Of a stretch of DNA of 64,000 bases, positions 1-8,062 are shown piece after piece. Position 1 is the first letter of the stretch. Every line of letters begins with the position of its first letter. The position numbers and the translations under genes are program-made. This stretch comes from Sporosarcina sp. D27 (lineage in GTDB: Bacteria; Bacillota; Bacilli; Bacillales_A; Planococcaceae), in assembly GCF_000586555.1 (NCBI RefSeq), contig NZ_AZUC01000014.1, positions 186,001 through 250,000 of the forward strand. The letters are read 5' to 3'. Under the pieces are notes generated by a model. The model was given only the letters and a program-made list of their open reading frames with translations, ran no database searches and was not told the DNA's origin.

Positions 1-597
1 GCGATGATGATGCATTTTATAGGGAACATAGGAATTCCCATTCTTACATTTCCATTTATTTTGTTAACTTGGTTTATTCTTCTTGCTGCATATAAATTCG
101 ATAGCATCACTTTAAGCTCTTCACTTGCTCCGCAAAGTTTAGCGAACTGGGAATTGCATACAGCTGGCGAGATTAATGTACTAGAAGGGGTATTTAACGG
201 GATTGGACAAATCTTTTTCCTCACAAATGCATTACCTGCTATTTTAATTTTTATCGCTGTTTTTTGGGCTGATAGGAAAATGGGCATTTATGCGGTCATT
301 GGAAATGTGGCTGCCTTTCTCGCCGCAGTTGCTTTAGGCGGAGAACATGCATTGATAATGTTAGGGTTATATGGCTATAACGCTATTTTAACAATTCTAG
401 CGGTATCGGCTGTGTTCAATACCAAAGAAAATCGCTATTCACCAGTTACAGGTGTTTTAGCTGCATGTATTACAGTTCCTATGATGGCAAGTGTTAGTAT
501 GTGGTTGTTACCATATGGGCTTCCAGCATTAACGATGCCGTTTGTATTATGCACTTGGTTAATATTAGGGGCTAGAAAAATCCTCCCTAATTTGTAG
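1..597 (+). CDS. urea transporter, C-terminal part (5' end outside window)
   Basis: The frame is open at the left edge, so only the last 198 residues are visible; the first ATG at 4 is internal to the gene or uncertain. The protein is almost entirely hydrophobic, with several membrane segments. It carries two copies of the urea-transporter signature type LPxxTxPF: ILTFPFILLTW near the start and LPALTMPFVLCTW near the end, as expected for this internally duplicated channel family. Family members are usually 300-340 residues, so roughly 100-140 are missing. The role would be passive urea entry across the cytoplasmic membrane to feed urease. The nickel-type ABC importer that follows 118 bp downstream supports a urease locus to the left, which cannot be seen here. 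The family call is made from motifs only. Confidence 0.78.
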   Translation, partial: AMMMHFIGNIGIPILTFPFILLTWFILLAAYKFDSITLSSSLAPQSLANWELHTAGEINVLEGVFNGIGQIFFLTNALPAILIFIAVFWADRKMGIYAVIGNVAAFLAAVALGGEHALIMLGLYGYNAILTILAVSAVFNTKENRYSPVTGVLAACITVPMMASVSMWLLPYGLPALTMPFVLCTWLILGARKILPNL

Positions 598-714
598 TAA
601 TACATTGGTTGAAGAAGTAAAAATCTTCTCAGGAGACAAATTAACAAGAACGTAGAATAATGGTGTAATGTGGATAGAATTGCACGATGAAAAGATTAAT
701 ATTAGGAGGTCATC

Positions 715-2295
715 ATGATTAAGTTGAATAAGATGCTGTTGCTGATTTTAATGGTACTTTTACTCGTTGTTACGGGTTGCGGAAAACAAGAGGGAGCAAA
801 AGATACAGCTCAATCTAAAAAAGATCGTCTCGTTTATGCTTCAGAGGAAGAGTTCGAGGGGCTAAATCCGATTCTTGAAGAGACAAATCTTGATGCATTA
901 TTGTTTCGTGGACTCATGCGATTTGATGAAAGTAATAAAGTGGTTACTGATATCGCAGACACTTTCGACATTTCAGAGGACAAGCTTACGTATACATTTG
1001 TATTGAAAAAAGGTATTACCTTCCATGATGGGGAGGAGCTAACGGCTGATGATATTGTTTTCACAATTGAAAGTATAATGGACGATAAAAATGCTTCGTT
1101 TTTGAAATCTGATTTTGAAGAAGTAGCATCCATTAAGAAATTGGATGACTATAAATTAGAAATTAAGCTAAAAGAGCCATTTACCCCTTTATTGGATAAA
1201 CTAACAGTACCCATTCTTCCAAAGCATGCTTTTGAAGGTGTGGATATGAGAACGGCTGACTTTAACAGCCATCCGATTGGTGCAGGACCTTATATGTTTG
1301 ATAAATGGGATCGAGGTAATGCGTTGACATTAAAGGCATATAGCGGATTTTTTGGAACGAAACCCTCGATTGATAAAGTGATATTTAAGTTTATTCCAGA
1401 TAGTAATGTACGTGCACTTCAGTTGAAGTCAGGTGAGGTCGATGTCGCACTTCTAGATCCTGTGCAAGTTGAAAAATTAGAAAAAGAAAAGAACCTTAAA
1501 ATATACGATGTTGAATCCGCGGATTATCGAGGCGTATTGTTTAATATGAACTTGGATCTATGGAAAGATGTGAACGTGCGTCGTGCGTTTAGTTATGCAA
1601 CAGATAGAGCTCAAATCGTAAAAGGTATTTTAAAAGGACATGGGTCGGTAGCATATTCTCCATTACAGCACCACGAATTCAATAATGATCAAATTGAAAA
1701 GTACACGTATGACGTTGATAAGGCGAAAGCGTTATTGGATGAATCGGGTTGGAAAGAAGATAAGGATGGTATTCGTTATAAAAACGGAGAAAAACTTTCG
1801 TTTACGATTACCGCACCTGCTAGTGATGCAGTACGTGTGAACATGGCGAATTATGTTGCCGAAGGTTTTAAAGCAATTGGTGCAGATGTGAAAGTAGCTG
1901 CACTCGATTGGAACGCTATCACGATTGATGAAACAGATGCGTTTATGGTTGGATGGGGAAGTCCGTATGATGCGGATGACCATACCCACATTTTGTTCCA
2001 TACGGATGAGTCAAGCTTAACGAGTTCTGGCTACAACTATGGTAGTTATTCGAATGCAAAAGTGGATGAACTACTCGAAAAAGGACGTACAACAACAGAT
2101 CCAGATGAACGTAAAGCGATTTATATGCAATTCCAAGAAGAGCTTGCGAATGATCCAGCATTTGACTTTATTGCTTACGAAAATGCAGTTTTCGGGATAA
2201 ACAAAAATGTAAGCGGCGTAAAAGAACGAACTCTAGGTCATCATGGATCTGGTTTCCTTTGGAACGTTGAGGAGTGGAAGTGGAATGACCGTTAA
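715..2295 (+). CDS. nikA: nickel/peptide-type ABC transporter substrate-binding lipoprotein
   Basis: This is a 526-residue extracytoplasmic solute-binding protein of family 5 (NikA/OppA/DppA type). The N-terminus has a hydrophobic signal and a lipobox VTGC with the lipidated Cys near residue 22, so it should be anchored to the outer face of the membrane. Family 5 hallmarks include FHDGEELTADDIVFT near residue 105 and GAGPYMFDKW near residue 200. The start follows an excellent AGGAGG at 706-711. It leads a five-gene set whose permeases and ATPases directly follow; its stop overlaps the start of the next gene. Substrate cannot be read from sequence alone: nickel is preferred because a urea transporter precedes it and the ATPases are short like NikD/NikE, but a di/oligopeptide or metallophore substrate is possible. 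Confidence 0.82.
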   Translation: MIKLNKMLLLILMVLLLVVTGCGKQEGAKDTAQSKKDRLVYASEEEFEGLNPILEETNLDALLFRGLMRFDESNKVVTDIADTFDISEDKLTYTFVLKKGITFHDGEELTADDIVFTIESIMDDKNASFLKSDFEEVASIKKLDDYKLEIKLKEPFTPLLDKLTVPILPKHAFEGVDMRTADFNSHPIGAGPYMFDKWDRGNALTLKAYSGFFGTKPSIDKVIFKFIPDSNVRALQLKSGEVDVALLDPVQVEKLEKEKNLKIYDVESADYRGVLFNMNLDLWKDVNVRRAFSYATDRAQIVKGILKGHGSVAYSPLQHHEFNNDQIEKYTYDVDKAKALLDESGWKEDKDGIRYKNGEKLSFTITAPASDAVRVNMANYVAEGFKAIGADVKVAALDWNAITIDETDAFMVGWGSPYDADDHTHILFHTDESSLTSSGYNYGSYSNAKVDELLEKGRTTTDPDERKAIYMQFQEELANDPAFDFIAYENAVFGINKNVSGVKERTLGHHGSGFLWNVEEWKWNDR

Positions 2296-3253
2296 ATGGG
2301 TAGGGAAGCGAATGGTGATGGGGATAATTGTCCTGATCATCGTTAGCTTCCTCTCTTTTTTCATTATGCAATTAGCGCCTGGAGACCCTGCTGCAGCTTT
2401 CTATGGAGGAAATGCACAGACATTAACTGCAGCCGAAAAGGAACGAATTACCCGCGCATATGCATTAGACCGTCCTGTTGCCCAACAGTATGTTGCATGG
2501 TTAGGAGAGACAGTAAAAGGGAATTTAGGTACTTCCTATAAAGAAGGCAGGCCCGTTTCTGAAATAATAATGGAACGGCTACCGAATACGTTACTGTTAG
2601 TTAGCGTGTGCCTGTTTTTCATCATAATTGGCTCCATCTGGCTCGGCACAGTTGCGGGTATGAAGGCGGGGTCTATTTGGGATAAAGGACTCTCTACATT
2701 TAGTATCGCGACGTCTTCCATCCCCGCTTTTTGGCTTGGCATGTTATTCATCTATTTCTTTGCTGTGAGTCTAGGCATTCTTCCTTCTTCTGGATCGAGC
2801 GATATAGGCGGCGACGGTGGTCTTGGAGATAAAATCCGTCATCTTATAATGCCTGCTAGCGTGCTTATTTTAACGCACGTGGGCATTTATGCACGTTTTC
2901 TACAGGAGAGCATAAAGAAAGAAAACAGTAAGTACTATGTGAAGGTTGCTCGAGCAAATGGTGTAATGGAAAGGACCATTCAAATGGGAATATTGCGCAA
3001 TGCTTCAATCCCATATTTGAATTACATCGCCATGACAATTCCGTCTTTCTTTGGTGGTTCTATTATTGTAGAATCCTTGTTTGCATGGTCTGGACTTGGG
3101 CAGTTGACTGTGAAAGCGGTCGTGACAAAGGATTTCCCATTATTAATGGGCAGTATTATGGTTACGGGTGTCATTGTTGTCGTTAGTCTATTAATAATCG
3201 ACCTCATTATGTACGCCATGGATCCGAAGTTGCGAAAAGGGGGCATCCGGTAA
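2285..3253 (+). CDS. nikB: nickel/peptide-type ABC transporter permease 1 (NikB-like)
   Basis: This 322-residue binding-protein-dependent permease has about six membrane segments. It contains the family N-terminal region FIMQLAPGDPAA and an EAA-loop region around ARANGVMERTIQ that contacts the ATPase. An upstream ATG at 2243 is in frame, but the ATG at 2285 follows GAGGAG at 2269-2274 and overlaps the end of the substrate-binding gene by 11 bp, the usual translational-coupling arrangement, so 2285 is preferred. With the next permease it would form the heterodimeric membrane channel. The assignment to the Opp/Dpp/Nik permease family is firm; nickel specificity is inferred from the neighbourhood. 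Confidence 0.85.
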   Translation: MTVKWVGKRMVMGIIVLIIVSFLSFFIMQLAPGDPAAAFYGGNAQTLTAAEKERITRAYALDRPVAQQYVAWLGETVKGNLGTSYKEGRPVSEIIMERLPNTLLLVSVCLFFIIIGSIWLGTVAGMKAGSIWDKGLSTFSIATSSIPAFWLGMLFIYFFAVSLGILPSSGSSDIGGDGGLGDKIRHLIMPASVLILTHVGIYARFLQESIKKENSKYYVKVARANGVMERTIQMGILRNASIPYLNYIAMTIPSFFGGSIIVESLFAWSGLGQLTVKAVVTKDFPLLMGSIMVTGVIVVVSLLIIDLIMYAMDPKLRKGGIR

Positions 3254-4066
3254 ATGAGGTCACGGAAAGCACTCTTGTTTTGGTACATAATTCTTGGATT
3301 GATTGTCTTTTTGACGCTGTTTTCAAGTGTACTCGCACCGTTTGGACCAAATGAGATGAGCATGGATGAGGTATACCTTGCACCCAGTGGAGATCATTGG
3401 TTAGGTACAGACCATTTAGGTCGAGACGTTCTTTCGCGTTTATTGGTAGGCGGGAAAGTGACGCTGACTGTTGCAAGTATTTCTGTTCTCTTGTCTCTTA
3501 TCATCGGAATTGTATACGGAGGTATCAGCGGATATTTTGGTGGGGTGATTGATGCTGTCATGATGCGGTTGTTGGAAGCATTGATTACAATTCCTTCGCT
3601 AATTATTATTTTGGTGCTGCAAGCTTTCACCCAAGGCAGTATGTGGCACATGGCACTCATCATTGGATTGACGGGCTGGCTTGTTACTGCACGGATTGTA
3701 CGTTCAGAATTTATACGGTTGAAGGATGCAGAATTTGTTAAAATGGCTAAAATGTTTGGGACGCCTATTTGGAAAATATTATTCGGACATTTACTGCGTA
3801 ACAGCATTCCAGCTATTTTTGTCATAACGTTATTTAATTTTGCTGGAGCGATATTCATGGAAGTATCTCTTAGTTTTCTTGGTATTGGTATTCCACCAGC
3901 AATTCCTTCTTGGGGAAATATGTTGTACTACGCTCAAAATGATATTTTAATTGGGGCTTGGTGGATTGCATTGTTTCCAGGCATTATGATTTTCATGACT
4001 ATTCTCGCCATAAATTTTATCGGAGAAGCGTGGAAAAACCCGACGTGGAGGCGTTTGAATGATTGA
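3254..4066 (+). CDS. nikC: nickel/peptide-type ABC transporter permease 2 (NikC-like)
   Basis: This 270-residue inner-membrane permease is the partner of the preceding gene. It has an N-terminal membrane anchor, then the conserved APSGDHWLGTDHLGRDVLSR region typical of DppC/NikC proteins at about residues 37-56, and four to five further membrane segments. The EAA-like loop lies around KDAEFVKMAKMFGTP. It begins immediately after the TAA of the upstream permease and its end overlaps the start of the first ATPase gene by 8 bp, so the cistrons are translationally coupled. Length matches NikC of other Bacillota. Confidence 0.86.
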   Translation: MRSRKALLFWYIILGLIVFLTLFSSVLAPFGPNEMSMDEVYLAPSGDHWLGTDHLGRDVLSRLLVGGKVTLTVASISVLLSLIIGIVYGGISGYFGGVIDAVMMRLLEALITIPSLIIILVLQAFTQGSMWHMALIIGLTGWLVTARIVRSEFIRLKDAEFVKMAKMFGTPIWKILFGHLLRNSIPAIFVITLFNFAGAIFMEVSLSFLGIGIPPAIPSWGNMLYYAQNDILIGAWWIALFPGIMIFMTILAINFIGEAWKNPTWRRLND

Positions 4067-4808
4067 TGTAAGGGATCTATCTATACGAATAAATGACAAG
4101 CAAATAACGGATCATGTAGATTTCAATATTCCACGCGGAAAAATTATTACGTTAGTTGGTGAGAGTGGTAGTGGGAAAAGCATGACGATATCTGCAATGC
4201 TTGGCATGTTGACGACAGATATAAATGTAAGCGGAAAGGTCATTTATGAAGGCCGTAACTTATTGGATGTGTCAGATAAGGACATGAAAAGCGTAAGGAA
4301 GAAGGATATTTTCACTATATTTCAAGACGCATCGAATAGTTTTAATCCGTCTGTAAAATTGGGTCGCCAAATGTATGCATATTCAGGTGGACGTATTGGG
4401 GATACGACAGACGTATTTAATGTGAAAATGCTTCCGGTATTAGACAAGTTGGGCCTTTCTTGGGATATTACCGAACAGTATCCGTTCCAATTATCGGGTG
4501 GCATGCTACAACGATGTATGATAGCCTGCGCATTTTACGTTGAACCTGAATTACTTATTGCTGACGAGCCAACATCTGCACTTGACATGGTGCTACAAAA
4601 ACAATTCATCCAATTATTGATACAACTCAACGAAGAACGCGGTACAACAATTCTTCTCGTTACCCATGATCTCGACATCGTCGCTGAAGCCGCTCATGAA
4701 ATGGTTGTTATGCAACAAGGCCGAGTTGTAGAAACGGGGACGGTGGAAACGGTTTTCTCCCAACCTAGACATGCATATACGAAGCGGTTGTTGGAGAGTC
4801 GATTCTAG
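4059..4808 (+). CDS. nikD: nickel/peptide-type ABC transporter ATPase 1 (NikD-like)
   Basis: This 249-residue ABC ATPase has Walker A GESGSGKS near residue 35, a signature LSGGMLQRC near residue 144 and Walker [13 protein letters not shown] with H-loop THDLD. It lacks the roughly 80-residue C-terminal oligopeptide-transport extension found in OppD/DppD (about 330 residues). In length it resembles NikD, which is part of the reason for preferring nickel over peptide as the substrate. It energises import together with the second ATPase gene located 120 bp downstream. Confidence 0.85.
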   Translation: MIDVRDLSIRINDKQITDHVDFNIPRGKIITLVGESGSGKSMTISAMLGMLTTDINVSGKVIYEGRNLLDVSDKDMKSVRKKDIFTIFQDASNSFNPSVKLGRQMYAYSGGRIGDTTDVFNVKMLPVLDKLGLSWDITEQYPFQLSGGMLQRCMIACAFYVEPELLIADEPTSALDMVLQKQFIQLLIQLNEERGTTILLVTHDLDIVAEAAHEMVVMQQGRVVETGTVETVFSQPRHAYTKRLLESRF

Positions 4809-4928
4809 GAGTAATCGGTTGGTTTTTGCGCTGGACAAACAGTCAGTGTACAGGTCGTTTTAAGAATTATATTGTTATTAGTGATGTGAATGTGTTATCT
4901 CAAAATGGCGACGGGAAGGGAGGACTAT

Positions 4929-5675
4929 ATGTTATCGGTGTTGAATGTTTCGAAGAGCTATCGTAGTAGAAGCCAGACGAAAAAGGTGTTGAATGGAATT
5001 GATTTGACTGTGGCTAAAAATGAGATTGTTGGGTTGGTTGGAGAGAGTGGGAGTGGAAAGAGTACGCTCGCGCGTGCCATTATGCAACTCGAACCTGTAG
5101 AAGCTGGCTCGATACTATTCAATGATAAGCCTGTAAGTCCAAAAAATAGAAAGACGTTTTACGAGGCAAGTCAATTAATTTTTCAAAACGCATCGGCAGC
5201 ACTTAATCCTTCGTGGACTGTGCGCGAATTGTTGCTAGAACCTCTTCGTCTCATGAAGGGAGATCGTGATGCACATATACGACGAATGTTGGGGAAAGTG
5301 AAACTATCGGAAGCACATCTACAAAGATATCCCTCAGAATTGAGTGGGGGTGAGCAACAACGTGTTAACTTGCTTCGATCACTATTAGTTGAACCTCAGT
5401 TGCTAATATGTGATGAAATCGTATCCAATTTGGATCGATTGATACAAAGAGAAATCATTGATTTGCTTCTAGAACTGAATCGAGATATTGGGATGTCGAT
5501 TTTATTCATTGCGCATGATTTACAAGCTGTTATGTACTTATGTAATCGGGTTTATGTGATGAAGGATGGCGAAATCGTAGACGAGAGTGTGAAAATAGAT
5601 GGAGAATTTAACTTTTCACATACGTATGCTCAGCAATTATTTGACTCAGTACTAGGTAGTCGAATGAGGGAATAA
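4929..5675 (+). CDS. nikE: nickel/peptide-type ABC transporter ATPase 2 (NikE-like)
   Basis: This 248-residue ABC ATPase has Walker A GESGSGKST near residue 40, signature LSGGEQQRV and Walker B LLICDEIVSNLD followed by the H-loop AHDLQ. An in-frame ATG exists at 4890, but the ATG at 4929 sits just after GGGAGG (4918-4923) and gives an N-terminus aligned with other NikE proteins, so it is preferred. The gap of 120 bp from nikD contains no clear terminator, so it is probably in the same transcript. It is the last recognisable gene of the importer. Confidence 0.84.
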   Translation: MLSVLNVSKSYRSRSQTKKVLNGIDLTVAKNEIVGLVGESGSGKSTLARAIMQLEPVEAGSILFNDKPVSPKNRKTFYEASQLIFQNASAALNPSWTVRELLLEPLRLMKGDRDAHIRRMLGKVKLSEAHLQRYPSELSGGEQQRVNLLRSLLVEPQLLICDEIVSNLDRLIQREIIDLLLELNRDIGMSILFIAHDLQAVMYLCNRVYVMKDGEIVDESVKIDGEFNFSHTYAQQLFDSVLGSRMRE

Positions 5676-5764
5676 GATACGGGAATAGGTGTAGTATTTG
5701 TAAGTAATTTAATATAGGTTGATATTTTTTTGGAATACGCACACCATTTTTGTTTTGAAAACAG

Positions 5765-5937
5765 ATGTGGTCAGATGACTTCCCAATCGATATCATGGAC
5801 TTCATTTAGTGTACTGGGAGAATTGTTCTCATGAAGACCTATTCGTTACCATCGACTCACTGAAGGCGAATAGAGAGAACGTCAAGCCTTATGTTTCAGA
5901 AGAAATTACCACGTTGAGAAAAGCTCTAGATAGATAA
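5765..5937 (+). pseudogene. short decayed coding remnant, family unknown
   Basis: Two short open stretches in different frames lie back to back. One starts at ATG 5765 and reads MWSDDFPIDIMDFI to a TAG at 5807. The other, in the next frame, runs to a TAA at 5935-5937 and ends YVSEEITTLRKALDR. The composition of the second piece is protein-like, with alternating charged and hydrophobic residues. Joining them needs one frameshift, so this may be the 3' relic of a lost gene. No family was recognised. Confidence 0.3.
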
Positions 5938-6316
5938 GAAAAACTGTTGCCCGAGTTGAAATAAGAAAAAAGAAGAGAAGTTCCTGGCGAAGTTGTCGGG
6001 GACTTCTCTTTTTGGTTTTTCAGAAAATGAACAAACAGAATGAAAAGATAATTTTCTTAATGGGAAAATAGAATGATGCCGTTGAACAAAAGGAGAAGTA
6101 AATGAAAAAGACATAGCTTTAATTGTGCCAATTGAATAAGAAGAGTGCGATCTTGTGTGTTGAAAATACATTAAGAGGACAGCTGTTGCTAAAATTCAGG
6201 CGAATCTATTGATAAAGATAAAAATGTAAAACGAACAAAAATTTAAATAATTCTCCTGTCTGTTGTAGAATAGTGGTAATAATGTATGTATTAAAATGGA
6301 TGGGAGGATAGTATAC
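5938..6316. other. intergenic region without recognised gene
   Basis: Apart from a weak terminator-like hairpin at 5974-6013 this A+T-rich stretch holds nothing recognisable. The reading frames on both strands are short and lack ribosome binding sites. A GGGAGG at 6301-6306 serves the acetyltransferase gene that follows. Confidence 0.5.
5974..6013 (+). terminator. weak intrinsic terminator
   Basis: AGAGAAGT (5974-5981) can pair with ACTTCTCT (6002-6009), followed by a T run. The loop is about 20 nt, so this is weaker than the other terminators in the window. It would end the nickel/peptide importer transcript. Confidence 0.4.
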
Positions 6317-6841
6317 ATGGATCTATTTATTGAAAAGTTAACTGGCACAGATGAGAAAAACCTATATAAGTTTGAACGAGAAAATAGGAATTTTTTCGAA
6401 GAAACGGTACCTACTCGAGGAGATAACTATTATAAGCCTGAGGTTTTTAAAAAAAGGCATGCGATGTTACTTGAAGAACAAGCTGAAGGGATTTCGTATT
6501 TCTATTTAATTAAAGATGAAAATGGTTCTATTCTTGGCAGAATTAATGTAGTAGATATTGATATGACTCATGGAATCGCTAATTTAGGCTATAGAGTCGG
6601 ACACCTACATACTGGTAAAGGTGTGGCGAAAAAAGCATTAGAATTATTACTAGAAACAGTCGCACAGTTAAATATAAAACAATTGAAAGCGATGACAACA
6701 ACCAATAACATGGCGTCTCGAAAAGTTTTAGAGAAAAACGGATTTGAGCAGACGGCATGCGTTGATGAAGAGTTTGATATGAATGGCCAGAAGTTAAAAT
6801 TTGTTCATTATATTTGGAATAGTAAGGATTCTCGTTATTGA
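6317..6841 (+). CDS. GNAT family N-acetyltransferase (RimJ/RimL type)
   Basis: This 174-residue acetyltransferase has the GNAT fold: a substrate-side N-terminus, then the beta-strand ILGRINVVDIDMTHGIANLGYRV, the acetyl-CoA pyrophosphate loop HLHTGKGVAKKALELLLE near residues 95-115, and the C-terminal NMASRKVLEKNGFEQ motif. These features place it with the ribosomal-protein-alanine acetyltransferase-like subgroup, whose actual targets vary from ribosomal proteins to small amines and antibiotics. The ATG at 6317 has GGGAGG at 6301-6306 and is preferred over the in-frame ATG at 6296, which lies upstream of that site. It appears monocistronic or paired with the lipoprotein gene downstream. Confidence 0.82.
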   Translation: MDLFIEKLTGTDEKNLYKFERENRNFFEETVPTRGDNYYKPEVFKKRHAMLLEEQAEGISYFYLIKDENGSILGRINVVDIDMTHGIANLGYRVGHLHTGKGVAKKALELLLETVAQLNIKQLKAMTTTNNMASRKVLEKNGFEQTACVDEEFDMNGQKLKFVHYIWNSKDSRY

Positions 6842-6916
6842 AATAACTACGCTAATTCGGAATGAGACTTAGCGCCATCTAGATACATAAGCGCCAGTTA
6901 GAAGGAGAGTATGATA

Positions 6917-7354
6917 ATGAGAAGAATACTACATTTGATGTTAATCATTACTATTTTAGCTGGTTGTACCGGAATGACATCAAACAATACTTACAAACAA
7001 GCACAAGGAAAAGTTATCTTGAATGATCAAGAGTATATGATGACGGTAGGTGATTTCGAATGGAAAGAAGAGGATTTTCAATTTAGGAAAATCAGTAATT
7101 CAGAGGTTGATGAACAGTCTGAGGAATTCGACACCTTGCAGGTTGAACAAGGTGAAACATTGAAAATTATTATCGATCAAAATCCTTCTTCCATCACACT
7201 TTATCAATTAAGTGACGATCATTCCCGTACGGTTGTTGAGCTTAACGACAATGAAATGACACTACCACGGGAGACGGGGCATTATATTTATGAAGTGAAT
7301 GTAGTGTGGGACCAGGGAAGAGCGACTTATTTGTTTGATGTATCTATAGAATGA
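6917..7354 (+). CDS. putative small lipoprotein
   Basis: This 145-residue protein begins with a lipoprotein signal peptide and lipobox LAGC near residue 16-18, so it should be secreted and tethered to the membrane. The remainder is acidic and rich in beta-forming residues, ending in VWDQGRATYLFDVSIE. No family was recognised. Two in-frame ATGs occur at 6911 and 6917; the AAGGAG at 6902-6907 is only 3 nt from the first and 9 nt from the second, so 6917 is preferred. It follows the acetyltransferase by 75 bp. Confidence 0.68.
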   Translation: MRRILHLMLIITILAGCTGMTSNNTYKQAQGKVILNDQEYMMTVGDFEWKEEDFQFRKISNSEVDEQSEEFDTLQVEQGETLKIIIDQNPSSITLYQLSDDHSRTVVELNDNEMTLPRETGHYIYEVNVVWDQGRATYLFDVSIE

Positions 7355-7569
7355 AATTACTCCCACTAGACGGGACATATGCTTTCAGTCGGCAATTATA
7401 TTCGTTCAATCCAATAGAAAACGCAGATGTTAACATATGAATAAGAACAGTTATGAGTACTGGAATGCAAATAATCGCAGTATGAAATTATTGCAGAAAA
7501 GAATTGGATTGATAGCCTTGCTAAGGAAGTGTAAAAAATACTCTTTAATGAGCAACTACACTGTGAATG
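7355..7569. other. intergenic region with possible coding fragments
   Basis: No intact gene is visible. A 47-codon frame from ATG 7437 to TAA at 7578-7580 has no good ribosome binding site. In another frame a short protein-like stretch (QYEIIAEKNWIDSLAKEV then TAA, around 7471-7525) suggests the end of a decayed gene. Nothing could be assigned to a family. Confidence 0.35.
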
Positions 7570-7618
7570 AGTGCTTATAATACCTTCAAAATAGGTATTA
7601 GATGAGCACTTTATTATT
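7570..7618 (+). terminator. strong hairpin, possible terminator
   Basis: AGTGCT (7570-7575) pairs with AGCACT (7605-7610), and inside it TAATACCT (7578-7585) pairs perfectly with AGGTATTA (7593-7600) around a 7-nt loop. A T-rich stretch follows. It could terminate leftward decayed sequence or be a relic of a small repeat. Confidence 0.4.
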
Positions 7619-7636
7619 CAGAGAGCACTGTGGGAA

Positions 7637-7993
7637 TTGCTTGATGAAACCATTAAAGAACAGTTGATTTGTAGGATGCATTATGAATGGTGGGATAGCG
7701 GAGAGCGTGAAGAATGTCCCGAGTCATTACCCAGTTTTATAAAACCGTTCGTGAATAAAATTGGCTGTGTGCAAGGTACAAATTGTCTGGCAGCAGTTAT
7801 ATTTTCTGTTTCCAAGAATGGGCAAATGATTTTTAATCCTTGGAAGATCCTTAAGGATGAACAACTATATAAAGAGTGGAAGCATCTGACATATGTGAAA
7901 TCCCGGGATGCTCGTCCCGTATTAGATACGGAGTCCCTGCTAAAAGCGGGGGCTTTTTTGTTGAGAAGAAAAGGGACTGCCGAGGCATATTAA
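7637..7993 (+). CDS. hypothetical protein, doubtful
   Basis: This 118-codon frame starts at a TTG and has no convincing ribosome binding site. The frame stays open for 14 codons upstream without a usable start, which hints at a 5'-truncated gene. The translated product (HYEWWDSGEREECPESLPSF, later FNPWKILKDEQLYKEWKH) looks protein-like but is not recognised. A near-perfect intrinsic terminator at 7932-7959 lies inside the 3' part of the frame, so the last 20 codons are probably not genuine coding sequence. It may be a gene fragment that was fused to downstream DNA. Confidence 0.3.
   Translation: MLDETIKEQLICRMHYEWWDSGEREECPESLPSFIKPFVNKIGCVQGTNCLAAVIFSVSKNGQMIFNPWKILKDEQLYKEWKHLTYVKSRDARPVLDTESLLKAGAFLLRRKGTAEAY
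7932..7959 (+). terminator. intrinsic terminator inside an open frame
   Basis: AGTCCCTGCT (7932-7941) pairs over ten positions, with two G-U pairs, with AGCGGGGGCT (7945-7954) around a 3-nt loop and is followed directly by a T run (7954-7959). It is one of the best terminators in the region although it falls within the 7637-7993 frame. Confidence 0.6.
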
Positions 7994-8062
7994 AGAACAC
8001 AACTTCATAGATTTTCTATTGAGGAATCTAGTGGTGAGATAAAAGATAAGGTAGGTGGTTTT

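Noticed and set aside
3394..3858. Leftward 154-codon frame opposite the second nickel-type permease gene
   Set aside because: Antisense shadow without ribosome binding site or family features.
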